DNA from: Pseudomonas lini
GTDB lineage: Bacteria > Pseudomonadota > Gammaproteobacteria > Pseudomonadales > Pseudomonadaceae
Assembly (NCBI RefSeq): GCF_030812475.1
Contig: NZ_JAUSSR010000003.1
Location: 372,001 to 436,000 of the forward strand
Direction of reading: 5' to 3'
DNA: 64,000 bases
Shown: positions 21,044-29,966 of the stretch, in pieces
Layout of the letters: each line of letters opens with the position of its first letter
Position numbering within the stretch: position 1 is the stretch's first letter
Position numbers and translations under genes: made by a program
Notes under the pieces: model-generated
Seen by the model: the letters and a program-made list of their open reading frames with translations, nothing else
Databases searched by the model: none
Told to the model about the DNA's origin: nothing

Positions 21044-22393
21044 TCACCACCACAACGGGCGATGTGAACCCAGTTCCCCAGCCGGAATCGCCCACTGCAG
21101 CGGCGTCCCGGTAATTCTCAAAGGAACCTGCAACCGGTGCGCCGGCCCCCAGGGCGTTTGCTCGAGCAACAACCCTTGATCGCTTTGCTCCTCCGCCCGC
21201 AGCGGCTCCTCCGTCCCGGCGCCAGCCTCGATCAACAACTTAGCCGTCCGCGCCAGTGACAACCGCGCCGAGCCACTTCGTCCGCTGTTCAAACGCTCTG
21301 CCAGCAACTTGATCGCACTGGCCGCCATCAAATACCCGGTGGCGTGATCGAGCGCTTGCAGGGGCAGGGGCGTCGGTTTTTCTGCGTTCTTCCATTGCAT
21401 GCCGGCTTCGGCAATGCCGCTGCTCATCTGCACCAGGCTGTCGAAGCCGCGGCGGTTCTGCCATGGGCCGCTCCAGCCGTAGGCGTTCAGGCAGACGTCG
21501 ATCAGTCCGGGCGCCAATCGCTGGCGCTCGGCCAGGCCATAACCCAGGCGCTCCAATGCATCGGCGCGATAACCGTGCAGCAGGATGTCGGCGTCCTTGA
21601 GCAGCACTTCGAACAGCTCGCGATCGGCCTTGACCTGCAGGTCCAGACGCGCGCAGCGTTTGCCAAGGGTGACTTCAGGCACCACGCCCGGTTCGTTCCA
21701 GGTTGGTGGATCGATACGCAGTACGTCGGCGCCCAGCCCTGCGAGAAAACGGCTGGCGACCGGTCCCGCGAGTACGCGAGTCAAATCCAGCACCTTGATC
21801 CCGGCCAACGGTTGCGCCACCGAACCTTGCCAGGGGTTTGCGTTTTGACTGCCGTTGGCGTCGAACTGAATCAGCCGTTCGGCATTTACGGCCTGCCCTT
21901 GGGGATGGGCTTGCCACTGCGCCCAGGATCGCATTTCGGCGGCGCAGCCTCCGGCGTCGACCACCGCCTGTTCCAGGTCGGTCTTGGCCCATTGAGCTAC
22001 CTTGCTCGCCATCGCTGCGCGGTCGGCGCAGACACCGAGGACGTGTTCGGCGGCGGCGCGGTGATGGGGGGCGTTGGTGTGCAGGCGGATCCAGCCATCC
22101 CTGGTCGCATAATCGCCTGCGACCGCATCCCACAGCGGCGGCACGCTCCAGCCCACCGGGCGAATCGACGTCGAGAACCAGAAGGACGCCAGGCGCCGGT
22201 CGACTTCAAGGTGGGGCAAGCGCCCGGTTTGCTGATGGAGTAATTCGCTGATGGCCTGGCCGGCGGCGGCAATGCTGGCGCACGCCAGGTCAGTCACGGC
22301 AAACGCCGAGGGCAGGGCGCCACTGGAGGTGAACGGGATCGGGGTGTGAGGCAAGCCGAGTGCGGCTTGAATGGACGTGAGTAGATCAGTCAT
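21044..22393 (-). CDS. Family III (CaiB/BaiF) CoA-transferase, permuted architecture
   Basis: Transfers CoA between carboxylic acids; substrate unknown. The 449-residue protein contains the family III core motif VLDLTRVLAGPVASRFLAGLGAD at ~201, normally near residue 10, and the catalytic-Asp region RRGFDSLVQMSSG (Asp318). The first ~190 residues include DGWIRLHTNAPHHRAA and LRSW-like segments (EMRSWAQWQAHPQGQA), which resemble the linker/C-terminal part of ordinary members, so the domain order looks shifted. Comparable long CaiB proteins exist. It is a single gene flanked by REPs on both sides. Confidence 0.85.
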   Translation of the reverse strand: MTDLLTSIQAALGLPHTPIPFTSSGALPSAFAVTDLACASIAAAGQAISELLHQQTGRLPHLEVDRRLASFWFSTSIRPVGWSVPPLWDAVAGDYATRDGWIRLHTNAPHHRAAAEHVLGVCADRAAMASKVAQWAKTDLEQAVVDAGGCAAEMRSWAQWQAHPQGQAVNAERLIQFDANGSQNANPWQGSVAQPLAGIKVLDLTRVLAGPVASRFLAGLGADVLRIDPPTWNEPGVVPEVTLGKRCARLDLQVKADRELFEVLLKDADILLHGYRADALERLGYGLAERQRLAPGLIDVCLNAYGWSGPWQNRRGFDSLVQMSSGIAEAGMQWKNAEKPTPLPLQALDHATGYLMAASAIKLLAERLNSGRSGSARLSLARTAKLLIEAGAGTEEPLRAEEQSDQGLLLEQTPWGPAHRLQVPLRITGTPLQWAIPAGELGSHRPLWW

Positions 22394-22430
22394 CGAAGGC
22401 CCTCCGGAACGAGAGCCCGAGCATAAACCA

Positions 22431-22544
22431 TGTAGGAGCGAGCTTGCTCGCGATGGTCGTCAACGATAACGCGTCTTTGCTGGATAACACGCGGTGTTCT
22501 GGAATCCATCGTCGGAACGCCGCCCGGAGCAAGCTCGCTCCTAC
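22431..22544. repeat. REPIN with 15-bp insertion in its right arm
   Basis: TGTAGGAGCGAGCTTGCTCG opens it; the right arm reads CCATCG, then TCGGAACGCCGCCCG (22512-22526), then GAGCAAGCTCGCTCCTAC. The core CAACGATAACGCGTC..GGATAACACGC is shared with the copy at 59187-59302. Confidence 0.9.
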
Positions 22545-22611
22545 TAATGTCCTTAACTGAATAGCATTACCTTGTGAGTGCGAGACCGGCTTGCCGGAGA
22601 AGGCTGCTGAC

Positions 22612-23016
22612 TCAGTCTGTCAGGATGGATGGGGGCAAGCTTTCCGGCCGCGACCAGATCCACATGTTCCCCAGGCTCATGCCGGCGATCGCCAGGTAAA
22701 CCGGCCAGCCATGCTCGAGCATGACCAGCATCAACCCGGTGCACAGCAGCATGCTGACGGTGGCGCTGACCTTGGCTCGACGGGCAATGATTTTGCCGTT
22801 GCGCCAGTTGCACAGGATCGGCCCGAACAGCCGATGGTTCTCCAGCCAGGCACTCAGGCGCGGTGAACTCCTGGTCGCAGCCCAGGCGGCCAAAAGGATG
22901 AACTCGGTGGTCGGCAGGCCGGGTATGACGATGGCGATCAGGCCAATGCCGAGGCTGACGTAGGCCAGGAGACCGAAGAGGATGCGGGCGAGTCTGGAAG
23001 TGGCTGGGTGAGGCAT
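22612..23016 (-). CDS. YbaN/DUF454 family inner-membrane protein
   Basis: A 134-residue small membrane protein. The signature LGIGLIAIVIPGLPTTEFILLAAWAATRSSPRLSAWLENH (in segments) is that of the YbaN family, with the conserved PxLPTTxF motif and the LENHRLFGPILCNWR segment. Two to three hydrophobic helices (~10-45, ~82-120). Function is unknown. A GTG at 23067 with AAGGA before it would add 17 residues and touch the neighbouring REPIN; the ATG is preferred because conservation begins close to it, but its Shine-Dalgarno is weak. Confidence 0.8.
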   Translation of the reverse strand: MPHPATSRLARILFGLLAYVSLGIGLIAIVIPGLPTTEFILLAAWAATRSSPRLSAWLENHRLFGPILCNWRNGKIIARRAKVSATVSMLLCTGLMLVMLEHGWPVYLAIAGMSLGNMWIWSRPESLPPSILTD

Positions 23017-23072
23017 GGGTTTTGGAGGATGCCCGAGAGGCTTTATGGAGATCTTGCAGGCTGACACAGTCC

Positions 23073-23165
23073 TTGTGGGAGCGAGCCTGCTCGCGAAAGC
23101 ATTGTGTCAGTCGACATAAGTGTTGCCTGTCACACCGCCTTCGCGAGCAGGCTCGCTCCCACAAG
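23073..23165. repeat. REPIN, GTGGGAGCGAGCCTGC type
   Basis: Inverted pair CTTGTGGGAGCGAGCCTGCT and its complement, with CGCGAAAGCATTGTGTCAG and TGTCACACCGCCTTCGCG inside. It lies between the hemO stop and the YbaN gene. Confidence 0.92.
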
Positions 23166-23178
23166 GGATTGCATTCAG

Positions 23179-23787
23179 TCAGGCGAGTTCGGGAGTGGTG
23201 GCGTAAGCCTGTTCCAACAGAACCGTGAAGCGGTTGAATGCAGCGATCGCGCCTTTATCCAGCTCGGTTTCTTCCTGTTCGGTGAGCTCCAGACCATCCA
23301 GGGTTTTGACGAAGCTTTTCCAGCCTTCAGCACGGCCTCCGGCCGGTTCGCCGAGGTGCCGGGCGCCGAAGGTTTCGCTCAGGCCCAGACCTACGGCACG
23401 CTTGATCAGGAAGGCCGCACCTAGCTTCGAACCTTCCGAAACAAACAGCCAGCCCAGGGCTTCGGCTTTGGTTGAATGCTTTACGGCACCGGCGACTGGG
23501 GCTGGAACTTCGGTGTCCAGGTCCGCCAGGTCCGCCTTTGCCGCTTCAGCACGGCAACGGGCCGACAAGTCCGGGACGATAGCGATGAGTTCGGCATCGT
23601 TGTACAGCGACACCAGTTCCGACTGGAACAGATACTGCGCCACCACGAACCGCGCGAAATTGGCCTGGGTTTCAAACGGTGCGTGGGCTTTGACCAGCGC
23701 ATCGAGTTTGCTGTGAGGCTCATGGGTGATCTGGTTCAAGCGTTGCGAACGCAGAGCAGGGCGTTGAGCGGTGTCCTGAGTGGTCAT
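23179..23787 (-). CDS. hemO: HemO, heme oxygenase (PigA-like)
   Basis: Opens heme to biliverdin, releasing iron and CO. The 202-residue protein aligns with Pseudomonas HemO/PigA: RSQRLNQITHEPHSKLDALV includes the proximal His (about His25), and the distal-helix region reads ALGWLFVSEGSKLGAAFLIKRA. HemO of P. aeruginosa yields beta/delta biliverdin; whether this one does cannot be read. AAGGA lies before the ATG at 23787. It sits 114 bp downstream of the heme receptor on the same strand, so uptake and iron release are genetically linked. Confidence 0.93.
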   Translation of the reverse strand: MTTQDTAQRPALRSQRLNQITHEPHSKLDALVKAHAPFETQANFARFVVAQYLFQSELVSLYNDAELIAIVPDLSARCRAEAAKADLADLDTEVPAPVAGAVKHSTKAEALGWLFVSEGSKLGAAFLIKRAVGLGLSETFGARHLGEPAGGRAEGWKSFVKTLDGLELTEQEETELDKGAIAAFNRFTVLLEQAYATTPELA

Positions 23788-23901
23788 GAGAAGTCCTTGA
23801 GAAAAAGAGGCGCCTGGTAACGAGACGGATGGGCAGGCGCCGGACAGTAAAAACATCCTCACTGTGCGGTGATGAACAACCGCGCAGCGAGGTGCAGAGG
23901 G

Positions 23902-26493
23902 TCAGATATCCCAGATCAGATTGACCGCGACATTGCGACCCGGCTGGGTCAGGCGATCGAGGTTGGCCGGGTTGATCACGGCTGCCTCGCCCACGCCGTC
24001 ATAACCGCGCACGTCATCCCACAGCCAGTATTTCTTGTCGGTCAGGTTGTAGAGGCCGGCGCTCACGGTCACGTCGTTGGTGACTTTGTAGAAACCGGTC
24101 AGGTCGAGCACGCCGAAACCCGGCGACTTGAATTGACTGCTGACGCCATCCGGCGATTTGAAGTTGCTGTCGTCGACGCGATCCTTCTTCTTCACCAGCG
24201 TCCAGCTGAGCAGGCCGCCATAGTTGTCCTGGTCGTATCCGAGGCCGAACACGCCCGTCATCGGGTTGACACCGTTGAGCGGCTCGCCGGTGTCGTTGTT
24301 GCGACCGTAGGCATAAGCCAGCGAACCCTGGGTGTACAGGCCCTGTGGCGCACCGAAGGCATCGAGGTTCAAACGCCCCTTGATCTCCGCGCCCTTGATG
24401 GTGGCGTGCCTGATGTTGTGACTCTGGAAGGTCAGCTTGTCGTCGCCGGGTGTGATCGCGTCTTCATTGATAAAGTCACGGTACTTGTTATAGAACACCG
24501 CCACATCGAACGAACCGGATTCGAAATTGCCGCGCAGGCCGGTTTCGTAGCTTTTGCTTTTTTCCGGTTCCAGGTCCGGGTTCGGCGCCACTGTGTAGCC
24601 GGGGGTGGAGTTCTCGAAGCGCCCGTACAACGCCTTGGCGGTCGGCGTACGGAAACCTTCGGCGTACTGGCCATACCAGGTGTATTGATCGGTCAGGGCA
24701 TAGGTAAGGCCGAACCTGGGTGAGACCTTGTGCCAGGTTTTGTTCTTATCGCTCACGGTGCCCAGACCGTCGGCGGCCACGGTGTTGAGGAACTCCTGGG
24801 TAATGTGCGGCTTGAGTTGCGTGTAGTCGTAGCGCACACCTGGCAGGAAGGTCCATTTGTCCCAGCTGATCCGGTCCTGGGCAAACAGGCTGTAGGTGTT
24901 GATGGTCGGGTCCGGGAAGTCGCTGGATTTTTGCAGTGCATCGCCCGGGCTGATCGCGCCGATGGCCCGGCAGCTGCCAGACACCGCAAGACAGGTGCCG
25001 TTGCCGCTGCGCGAGCCGGTGACCTTCTGCTGCTTGAGGGTGGCGCCATAGGTCAGGAGGTGATCGGTCTCGCCAACGCCGAAGGCTTTATCCAGTTGCG
25101 CATCCACTACCCACTGCTTTTCTTCGTAGAGGGTTTCGCGGGTTCGCAGCACCTGGCGCGAGATCGGGTAGTAAAACTCGACGGTATCCTGATCGGTTTT
25201 GGCGACCTGATGATTCAGGCTCCACTTGACGTTGTCCGCCAGCAGGCTGTCGAGGGCGAAGCGGTGTTCCAGGCCGAAGCGCTCACGGGTCACCGTGTCG
25301 TTACCGGTGCGCCACTGGTACATGCCGCCCGGGAAGATGCGATCGGGAATGGTCGGCTGGCCATTGAAGAAAGGGCCGCCGTAGGCGCTTTTCAGATCGC
25401 TGTCGCGGTCGTCCTTGTACTTCTCGTAAGTCAGGCCCAGGCGTGAATCATCGTTGTAGTTCCAGCCGGTTTTGGCCAGCACGTTGGTGGCGCGCACGTC
25501 TTGCGGGTTGGCCGCGGTGCGTGCCAGGCCAGTGCCGTTGTTGCTGCCAAAGGACTCGGTTTCATGACCGTCACGCTGGCTGTAATGCAACAAACCGTCG
25601 AACCGCTCGGCCCGACCGGCGACGGTGGCAGACTTGAGCCAGCTCTCATCGGCGGAACTGTAGCCGGTCTTGAGGCGTGCCCCGACGTCCTGGCCCGGCT
25701 TGATGATGTCGTCCGGATCGAGGGTGAAGTAACTGACCGCGCCACCGATGGCGTTGCTGCCGTAGAGCACCGAGGCCGGGCCGCGCAGGATTTCCACGCG
25801 CTTGATGATTTCCGGGTCGACGTAGTTACGTTGAGTCTTGGCGTAAGGGCCATTGAAGAATCCGTTGGGGATTTCGACGCCGTCGACCTGGGTCAGGATC
25901 CGGTTGCCGTCGATGCCGCGAATGTTGTAGCCGCTGATCCCGCCGCGCTGACCCGTACCACCCACCGAAACACCCGGTTCGTAACGCACCAGATCCTTGA
26001 TGGTATTGACGTTGTTGCGATCCAGTTCTTCACGGGTGTGAACGGTGACGGTGCCCGGCACGCTTTCCACGCTCTGTTCCTGGCGAGTGGCGCTGATGGT
26101 CATTTGCTGCAGGTTGATGGCGCCACTGGAGCTGCGCTTCTCCAGCACGATGTTATTGGTGCCCAGTTTGCGATAGCTCAGGTTGGTCCCCACCAACAGG
26201 CGATCCAGGGCTTTCTCCGGTGGCAGGGACCCGCGCACCCCCGGCGATGCCACACCTTGCGCCAGTTCGGCCGGCAAGCCGACCTGCCAGCCGGTCACCG
26301 CAGTAAACGCATTAAGCACCGACACCAGCGATTGCTGGGGAATGGCGAAGGAATAATCACCCCTGTTGCGGGTCGGCTGCCCGTCGGCGGCAGCGGCCAT
26401 GAGCGGCGCACTGCCGGCCATCAGGATGGCGGCAGTCAGCAGCGACAGCATGCGCGAAGGTGAAGAGGACTGGCGGGTAAGGCGAGGGGACAT
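23902..26493 (-). CDS. hxuA: TonB-dependent heme receptor with N-terminal signalling domain
   Basis: Outer-membrane receptor importing heme or hemoprotein-derived heme and signalling to a FecR-type anti-sigma factor. The 863-residue precursor has a signal peptide ending near residue 35 (LMAAAADG), an STN domain (~45-118, FAIPQQSLVSVLNAFTAVTG..VGLP), the TonB box region around MTISATRQEQS, a plug (~125-240) and a 22-strand barrel. NPDLEPEKSKSYETGLRG matches the heme-receptor NPNL-type motif. It ends in aromatic-rich VNLIWDI. The ATG at 26493 has GGAGCG upstream. It corresponds to HxuA of P. aeruginosa; the symbol is an inference. Confidence 0.88.
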   Translation of the reverse strand: MSPRLTRQSSSPSRMLSLLTAAILMAGSAPLMAAAADGQPTRNRGDYSFAIPQQSLVSVLNAFTAVTGWQVGLPAELAQGVASPGVRGSLPPEKALDRLLVGTNLSYRKLGTNNIVLEKRSSSGAINLQQMTISATRQEQSVESVPGTVTVHTREELDRNNVNTIKDLVRYEPGVSVGGTGQRGGISGYNIRGIDGNRILTQVDGVEIPNGFFNGPYAKTQRNYVDPEIIKRVEILRGPASVLYGSNAIGGAVSYFTLDPDDIIKPGQDVGARLKTGYSSADESWLKSATVAGRAERFDGLLHYSQRDGHETESFGSNNGTGLARTAANPQDVRATNVLAKTGWNYNDDSRLGLTYEKYKDDRDSDLKSAYGGPFFNGQPTIPDRIFPGGMYQWRTGNDTVTRERFGLEHRFALDSLLADNVKWSLNHQVAKTDQDTVEFYYPISRQVLRTRETLYEEKQWVVDAQLDKAFGVGETDHLLTYGATLKQQKVTGSRSGNGTCLAVSGSCRAIGAISPGDALQKSSDFPDPTINTYSLFAQDRISWDKWTFLPGVRYDYTQLKPHITQEFLNTVAADGLGTVSDKNKTWHKVSPRFGLTYALTDQYTWYGQYAEGFRTPTAKALYGRFENSTPGYTVAPNPDLEPEKSKSYETGLRGNFESGSFDVAVFYNKYRDFINEDAITPGDDKLTFQSHNIRHATIKGAEIKGRLNLDAFGAPQGLYTQGSLAYAYGRNNDTGEPLNGVNPMTGVFGLGYDQDNYGGLLSWTLVKKKDRVDDSNFKSPDGVSSQFKSPGFGVLDLTGFYKVTNDVTVSAGLYNLTDKKYWLWDDVRGYDGVGEAAVINPANLDRLTQPGRNVAVNLIWDI

Positions 26494-26545
26494 CGATAGC
26501 GCTCCGTGTCGCACGAATCTTTATAGGTGCTGATTGGCATATGGA

Positions 26546-26564
26546 GATGCGAATCAATTGCATT
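26546..26564. promoter_or_regulatory. Fur-box-like sequence upstream of the heme receptor
   Basis: GATGCGAATCAATTGCATT is palindromic at 12 of 19 positions and resembles the AATGATTCGCATT-type Fur sites common before Pseudomonas TonB receptors. It lies ~55 bp before the hxuA start. Confidence 0.5.
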
Positions 26565-26615
26565 GGCTATAACGAGACGAACGACCTTCAGCTATCGAGT
26601 AAAAATAATGCTCAT

Positions 26616-27581
26616 TCAGTTCAAGATGACCAGCGCCGGAAATTCCTGGAGCTGTGCGGAGGTGATGTGAGCCAGTGAGCGCACAACGTCCAGTGGCTGA
26701 TCGAGACGGTAGTTGCCGGTCACCGCCACATTGGCCAACTGCTCGTTGTTGTTGATGATCCAGCCGGGGTAATAGCGCCGCAACTCTGCCAGCACCTGGT
26801 TCAGCGGGCAGTTTTCGAACACCAGCCGGCCCTGGACCCAGGCCAGGTCGGTGGCGGCATCGAGTTTGACCGGGCGATCGAAACCGTTGGGCCCGATGCG
26901 GATGCTTTCCCCGGCGGACAACCGGACCCTCATATCGCTGCGGGTGGCTTGCAGGTCGACGTCGCCCCGCTGCACCCGTACTTGTGCCACGCCGTCGAGG
27001 TAGCGCACCGCAAACGCGGTATCGCGCACGCTGGCCTTGACCGGGCCGGCGTCGATTTGCAGCGGCTGGCTGCGACTGGCCGACACGTCGAAAAATGCCT
27101 CGCCCTGATACAACCGGGCCACGCGCCGCCGATCGTCGATGGTGCTGGAGAAGGCCGAATTGGTATTGAGCAGGACTTTCGAACCATCCTCCAGTTGCAG
27201 GCGCTGGCGCTCGCCGATCACGGTCAGGTGATCGGCCTGCAGGCGCATAGGCAGGTTGCTGAAGCTGAACATGCCGAGGATCAGCACGGCGGCGGTGGCC
27301 AGGGGTTTCCAGTGCAATCGCAGGCGCGACACGACCGTCACCTTCGGCGGTCGGGCGGCCAGGTTTTGCGCGCATTGCAGCACTTGCGGGCCGTCCCAGA
27401 CTGACTGGGCCCTGGCGAACGCTTCGGCATGCCGGGGATCGGCGGCGAGCCATGCATGGAATTGTCGGGTCTGCTCCTCGCTCGGACTGTCCAGCACGAT
27501 CAGCCAGTCCAAAGCCTGGTCCATTGCGCTGGCGGGATCCCGTGCCGGGGAGGGCGCGGGGGAGCGGTGAGTGTCCGTCAC
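26616..27581 (-). CDS. hxuR: FecR-type transmembrane anti-sigma factor
   Basis: Inner-membrane regulator relaying the receptor signal to the ECF sigma factor. The 321-residue protein has a cytoplasmic N-terminal anti-sigma region (~18-68, DQALDWLIVLDSPS..FHAWLAADPRHAEAFARAQSVW), one transmembrane helix (~92-110) and a periplasmic FecR domain (LEDGSKVLLNTNSAFS, YQGEAFFDV). The C-terminal ~75 residues (VQGRLVFENCPLNQVLAELRRYY) are the part that meets the receptor STN domain. It lies between sigma factor and receptor genes. Confidence 0.92.
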   Translation of the reverse strand: MTDTHRSPAPSPARDPASAMDQALDWLIVLDSPSEEQTRQFHAWLAADPRHAEAFARAQSVWDGPQVLQCAQNLAARPPKVTVVSRLRLHWKPLATAAVLILGMFSFSNLPMRLQADHLTVIGERQRLQLEDGSKVLLNTNSAFSSTIDDRRRVARLYQGEAFFDVSASRSQPLQIDAGPVKASVRDTAFAVRYLDGVAQVRVQRGDVDLQATRSDMRVRLSAGESIRIGPNGFDRPVKLDAATDLAWVQGRLVFENCPLNQVLAELRRYYPGWIINNNEQLANVAVTGNYRLDQPLDVVRSLAHITSAQLQEFPALVILN

Positions 27582-27610
27582 GGTGTTTCCTCGGCAGTGG
27601 CAGGTGAAGC

Positions 27611-27680
27611 AGTTTCAAGTTTCAAGCCACAAGCTGCAAGCTCAAGCTTGGTTCGGCGGTTAGCTTGCGGCTTAAGGCTT
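27611..27680. repeat. Short AAGCTTGCAAGC-like repeats between hxuI and hxuR
   Basis: The 90-bp gap is filled by variants of CAAGCTGCAAGC and GCTTGCGGCTTAAGGCTT in both orientations, able to pair with one another. Such iterated CAAGCT tracts recur in Pseudomonas intergenic DNA; function unknown. Confidence 0.6.
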
Positions 27681-28199
27681 ACCGCTGCCGTCGTGCCTTT
27701 GTGCCACACCGATGCAGATCGCCATGATCAGCTTCAGTTCTTTTTGCACGGTGCTCAGCGACACGCCGAGCTTCTGGGCAATCTCCAGGTAACTGTGCCC
27801 GTGCAGGCGGCTGAGGATGAAGATCTGCTGCTGACGGGCGCTGAGCTGGTTGAGGCTCAGGTTCAAACGCTCCAGCAGTTGTTCGGCATGGGCGGCGTCC
27901 TCGGCACTGCTCAGGGGGGAGGCAACGGCCTGCACCACGTCCAGCGGCACGTCGTCGAGCACGGTGCGCGACTGGATGCGACGCGCACGCAAGTGGTCCA
28001 GCGCCAGGTTGCGGGCGGTCTGGAACACGAAGGGTTCGAGGTGATCAATCGCCCGTTCGCTGAGCGCACGGGTCACGCGCAGGTAGGTCTCCTGCAAGAG
28101 GTCTTCGGCGGTGCTGTGATTGTTGACCATCCGCTCCAGGGTGCGCAGCAGAGACACTCGCTGGGTGATGAAGACGTGATTAAAGCGCGATTGACTCAC
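27672..28199 (-). CDS. hxuI: ECF sigma factor (FecI-like, iron/heme starvation)
   Basis: A 175-residue two-domain sigma: region 2 (~20-85, NNHSTAEDLLQETYLRVTRA..PFVFQTARNLALDHLR) and region 4 (~115-165, LSARQQQIFILSRLHGHSYLEIAQKLGVSLSTVQKEL). It should direct transcription of the heme receptor once released from the FecR-type protein. GTG start with a perfect Fur palindrome 25 bp upstream. Arrangement sigma-anti-sigma-receptor equals hxuIRA of P. aeruginosa. Confidence 0.92.
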   Translation of the reverse strand: MSQSRFNHVFITQRVSLLRTLERMVNNHSTAEDLLQETYLRVTRALSERAIDHLEPFVFQTARNLALDHLRARRIQSRTVLDDVPLDVVQAVASPLSSAEDAAHAEQLLERLNLSLNQLSARQQQIFILSRLHGHSYLEIAQKLGVSLSTVQKELKLIMAICIGVAQRHDGSGKP

Positions 28200-28223
28200 G
28201 GGAGGACCTGATCCATGTCGAGC

Positions 28224-28244
28224 GAATGATAATGCTTATCATCC
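28224..28244. promoter_or_regulatory. Fur box controlling the heme cell-surface signalling operon
   Basis: The core ATGATAA-TGC-TTATCAT (28226-28242) is a perfect palindrome and a close match to the GATAATGATAATCATTATC Fur consensus. Its position just before the sigma-factor start implies iron repression. Confidence 0.85.
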
Positions 28245-28276
28245 GCTCGGGTGGTCAAGGACTCATTTGTGAAGGT

Positions 28277-28741
28277 TTATGCGCGGCCCAGCAGATAGGT
28301 GGCGTAATCGGGGATCCGGTGCGGGTGCGCCTGATCCATCAATGGGCTGCTCAAGAGATAGTCGGCGCTGCATTCATTGCAGGCGACGGGAATGTTCCAG
28401 ACCGCCGCGACCCGCAGCAGTGCCTTGATGTCCGGGTCATGGGGCTGCGGTTCGAACGGGTCCCAGAAGAACACCAGCATGTCGACCCGCTGCTCGGCGA
28501 TCCGCGCGCCGAGCTGTTGGTCGCCACCCAGCGGGCCGCTGATCATGCTCTCCACAGGCAAATCCAGACGCTGTTGCAACAACAATCCGGTAGTGCCGGT
28601 GGCGACCAGTTCGTGTTGTGCGAGCTTGTCTCTGTGCCGCTCGGCCCACTCCAGCAAAAACACTTTGCAATGATCATGGGCAACCAGGGCGATACGCTTG
28701 CGCGCCGCCACGGTCTTTTGCGTAAAGCTGATACCGATCAT
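28277..28741 (-). CDS. mgsA: MgsA, methylglyoxal synthase
   Basis: Converts DHAP to methylglyoxal and phosphate, a bypass when triose phosphates accumulate. The 154-residue protein has the family motif SGPLGGDQQLGARI with the catalytic Asp at about 74, and VFFWDPFEPQPHDPDIKALLRVA including the catalytic His (~101). It follows gap by three bases on the same strand, so the two are probably co-transcribed at the triose-phosphate node. Confidence 0.95.
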   Translation of the reverse strand: MIGISFTQKTVAARKRIALVAHDHCKVFLLEWAERHRDKLAQHELVATGTTGLLLQQRLDLPVESMISGPLGGDQQLGARIAEQRVDMLVFFWDPFEPQPHDPDIKALLRVAAVWNIPVACNECSADYLLSSPLMDQAHPHRIPDYATYLLGRA

Positions 28742-28744
28742 GGG

Positions 28745-29746
28745 TTATTCCGCGTTGCACAACGCCAGGCAGTTATCGAGCATGCGGTTGGAGAAGCCCC
28801 ATTCGTTGTCATACCAGGCCAGGACCTTGAGCAGCTTGCCGTTTGACTTGGTGTGGTTGGCGTCGAAGATCGACGACAGCGGGTTATGATTGAAGTCGCT
28901 GGAAACCAGCGGCAGGGTGTTGTAGCCGAGAATCTTCGAGTGCCGGCTGGCTTCCTTGAGCAAGGCGTTCACTTCATCCGCCGACGCTTCGCGCTTGAGC
29001 TGCACGGTCAAATCCACCAGCGATACGTTGATCACCGGTACACGCACAGCCATGCCGGTCAGTTTGCCCGCCAGTTCCGGCAGCACCAGGCCGACCGCTT
29101 CGGCGGCGCCGGTCTTGCTCGGGATCATGTTCTGGGTGGCGGAACGGGCGCGGTACGGGTCGCTGTGGTAGACGTCGGTCAGGTTCTGGTCGTTGGTGTA
29201 GGCGTGGATCGTGGTCATCAGGCCGCTTTCGATCCCGAGCTCGCGATGCAGCACCTGGGCCACCGGGGCCAGGCAGTTGGTGGTGCATGAAGCATTGGAA
29301 ATGATCTGGTGCGATTGGCGCAGGATATCGTGGTTGACCCCATACACCACGGTGGCGTCGGCGCCTTTGGCCGGGGCCGAGATGATCACTTTGCGCGCAC
29401 CGGCCGTAATATGCGCGGCGGCCTTGGCCCGGTCGGTGAACAGACCCGTGCATTCGAATACGACATCGATCTTTTCCGCCGCCCAGGGCAGCTCCGCCGG
29501 GTTGCGAATGGCGCTGACCGAAATGCGGTCGCCGTTGACGGTCAGGCTTTCCAGATCGTGCTGCACTTGCGCGTCGAACGTGCCATGAACCGTGTCGTAC
29601 TTGAGCAGGTGAGCATTCATCGCGCTGTCGCCCAAATCATTGATGGCAACGATCTGCAGGTCCTGGCGATAGCCTTGGGTATACAGTGCACGAAGCACGT
29701 TTCGGCCAATCCGGCCAAAACCATTGATTGCGATTCGAAGAGTCAT
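28745..29746 (-). CDS. gap: Glyceraldehyde-3-phosphate dehydrogenase, type I
   Basis: Oxidises GAP to 1,3-bisphosphoglycerate downstream of the Entner-Doudoroff pathway. The 333-residue protein has the Rossmann start [18 protein letters not shown], the catalytic [13 protein letters not shown] with Cys154, and the C-terminal [14 protein letters not shown]. It is divergent from edd across 220 bp carrying two HexR-type operators, one 24 bp before this start, matching gap-1 of P. putida. Confidence 0.96.
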   Translation of the reverse strand: MTLRIAINGFGRIGRNVLRALYTQGYRQDLQIVAINDLGDSAMNAHLLKYDTVHGTFDAQVQHDLESLTVNGDRISVSAIRNPAELPWAAEKIDVVFECTGLFTDRAKAAAHITAGARKVIISAPAKGADATVVYGVNHDILRQSHQIISNASCTTNCLAPVAQVLHRELGIESGLMTTIHAYTNDQNLTDVYHSDPYRARSATQNMIPSKTGAAEAVGLVLPELAGKLTGMAVRVPVINVSLVDLTVQLKREASADEVNALLKEASRHSKILGYNTLPLVSSDFNHNPLSSIFDANHTKSNGKLLKVLAWYDNEWGFSNRMLDNCLALCNAE

Positions 29747-29769
29747 TTAACAGGGCCGCCGTCGTTTTG

Positions 29770-29784
29770 TTGTTGGAATTACAA
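29770..29784. promoter_or_regulatory. HexR-type operator on the gap side
   Basis: TTGTTGGAATTACAA fits the TTGT-N7-ACAA pattern described for HexR in Pseudomonas. It lies 24 bp upstream of the gap start, so HexR would block gap transcription until KDPG releases it. Confidence 0.72.
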
Positions 29785-29831
29785 GATTATTCGCAAAAAA
29801 ATAGAAAACAAGCCTTTTTAATGGCAATATT

Positions 29832-29846
29832 TTGTTCAATCTACAA
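29832..29846. promoter_or_regulatory. HexR-type operator on the edd side
   Basis: TTGTTCAATCTACAA again fits TTGT-N7-ACAA. It lies 121 bp upstream of the edd start, 62 bp from the first site (start to start). Confidence 0.72.
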
Positions 29847-29966
29847 CGAGTGACCTGAATCAACTGGTCCGACCGAGCAAGAAAACCGTTTGTCATCCCA
29901 TCGACAACGGCCCTTGCTCTGCATAGACAATCAGGTCGCCACATCCGTTAGCCTGGAGTTCTACAC

